A stretch of 7,772 bases of DNA from Chloracidobacterium sp. UBA6041 (lineage in GTDB: Bacteria; Acidobacteriota; Blastocatellia; Pyrinomonadales; Pyrinomonadaceae): contig DIYZ01000191.1 of NCBI GenBank assembly GCA_002427845.1, positions 1 through 7,772 of the forward strand. The letters run 5' to 3'. A model generated the notes under the pieces. The model made no database searches, was not told where the DNA came from, and saw only the letters and a list, made by a program, of their open reading frames with translations. This document shows positions 4,497 through 7,772 of this stretch, in pieces (within the stretch, counting starts at the first letter, position 1; each line of letters starts with the position of its first letter). Made by a program: the position numbers and the translations under genes.

Positions 4497-7772
<3,276 letters not shown>

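Overview
The window is a single co-directional (+ strand) run of core information-processing genes, in the order tuf (3' end), rpmG, tRNA-Trp(CCA), secE, nusG, rplK, rplA, rplJ, rplL and rpoB (5' 1,092 codons, running off the end). This is the classic bacterial tuf-secE-nusG-rplKAJL-rpoB block, so every protein-coding gene is identifiable. The organism is a bacterium of moderate GC content. The RpoB carries a four-knuckle cysteine-rich insertion in its N-terminal protrusion, and the spacers are filled with short-word inverted repeats. From memory this combination fits Acidobacteriota (possibly Blastocatellia) best; that assignment is an inference and was not checked against any database.

Layout. 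1-195: end of EF-Tu. 298-450: 50-residue zinc-type ribosomal protein L33. 554-629: tRNA-Trp with encoded CCA. 672-1582: secE and nusG, 20 nt apart. 1695-2976: L11 then L1, separated by 160 nt. 2993-4152: L10, 16 nt after L1, then L7/L12 after an unusually long 236-nt spacer. 4153-4496: a 344-nt gene-free leader with several hairpins and a possible promoter. 4497-7772: rpoB.

How the genes work together. L11, L10 and L7/L12 form the ribosomal stalk region that recruits and activates GTPase factors such as EF-Tu. L1 forms the opposite stalk. SecE is the small essential subunit of the SecYEG translocon. NusG is the elongation factor that binds RNA polymerase and links it to Rho or the ribosome. 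RpoB is the beta subunit of that polymerase. Co-location lets the cell balance ribosome, translocon and polymerase synthesis.

The least ordinary parts are two. First, RpoB has an insertion of about 56 residues with four Cys knuckles, predicted to be a double zinc ribbon, plus a second insertion of about 40 residues. Second, every intergenic spacer over about 100 bp (six of six) contains inverted repeats built from short, repeated, shuffled words. The words differ between spacers, but the architecture is the same. The rplJ-rplL and rplL-rpoB spacers also contain mutually exclusive hairpins that could act as leader regulators. No mobile element, CRISPR array, toxin or unknown protein family is visible.
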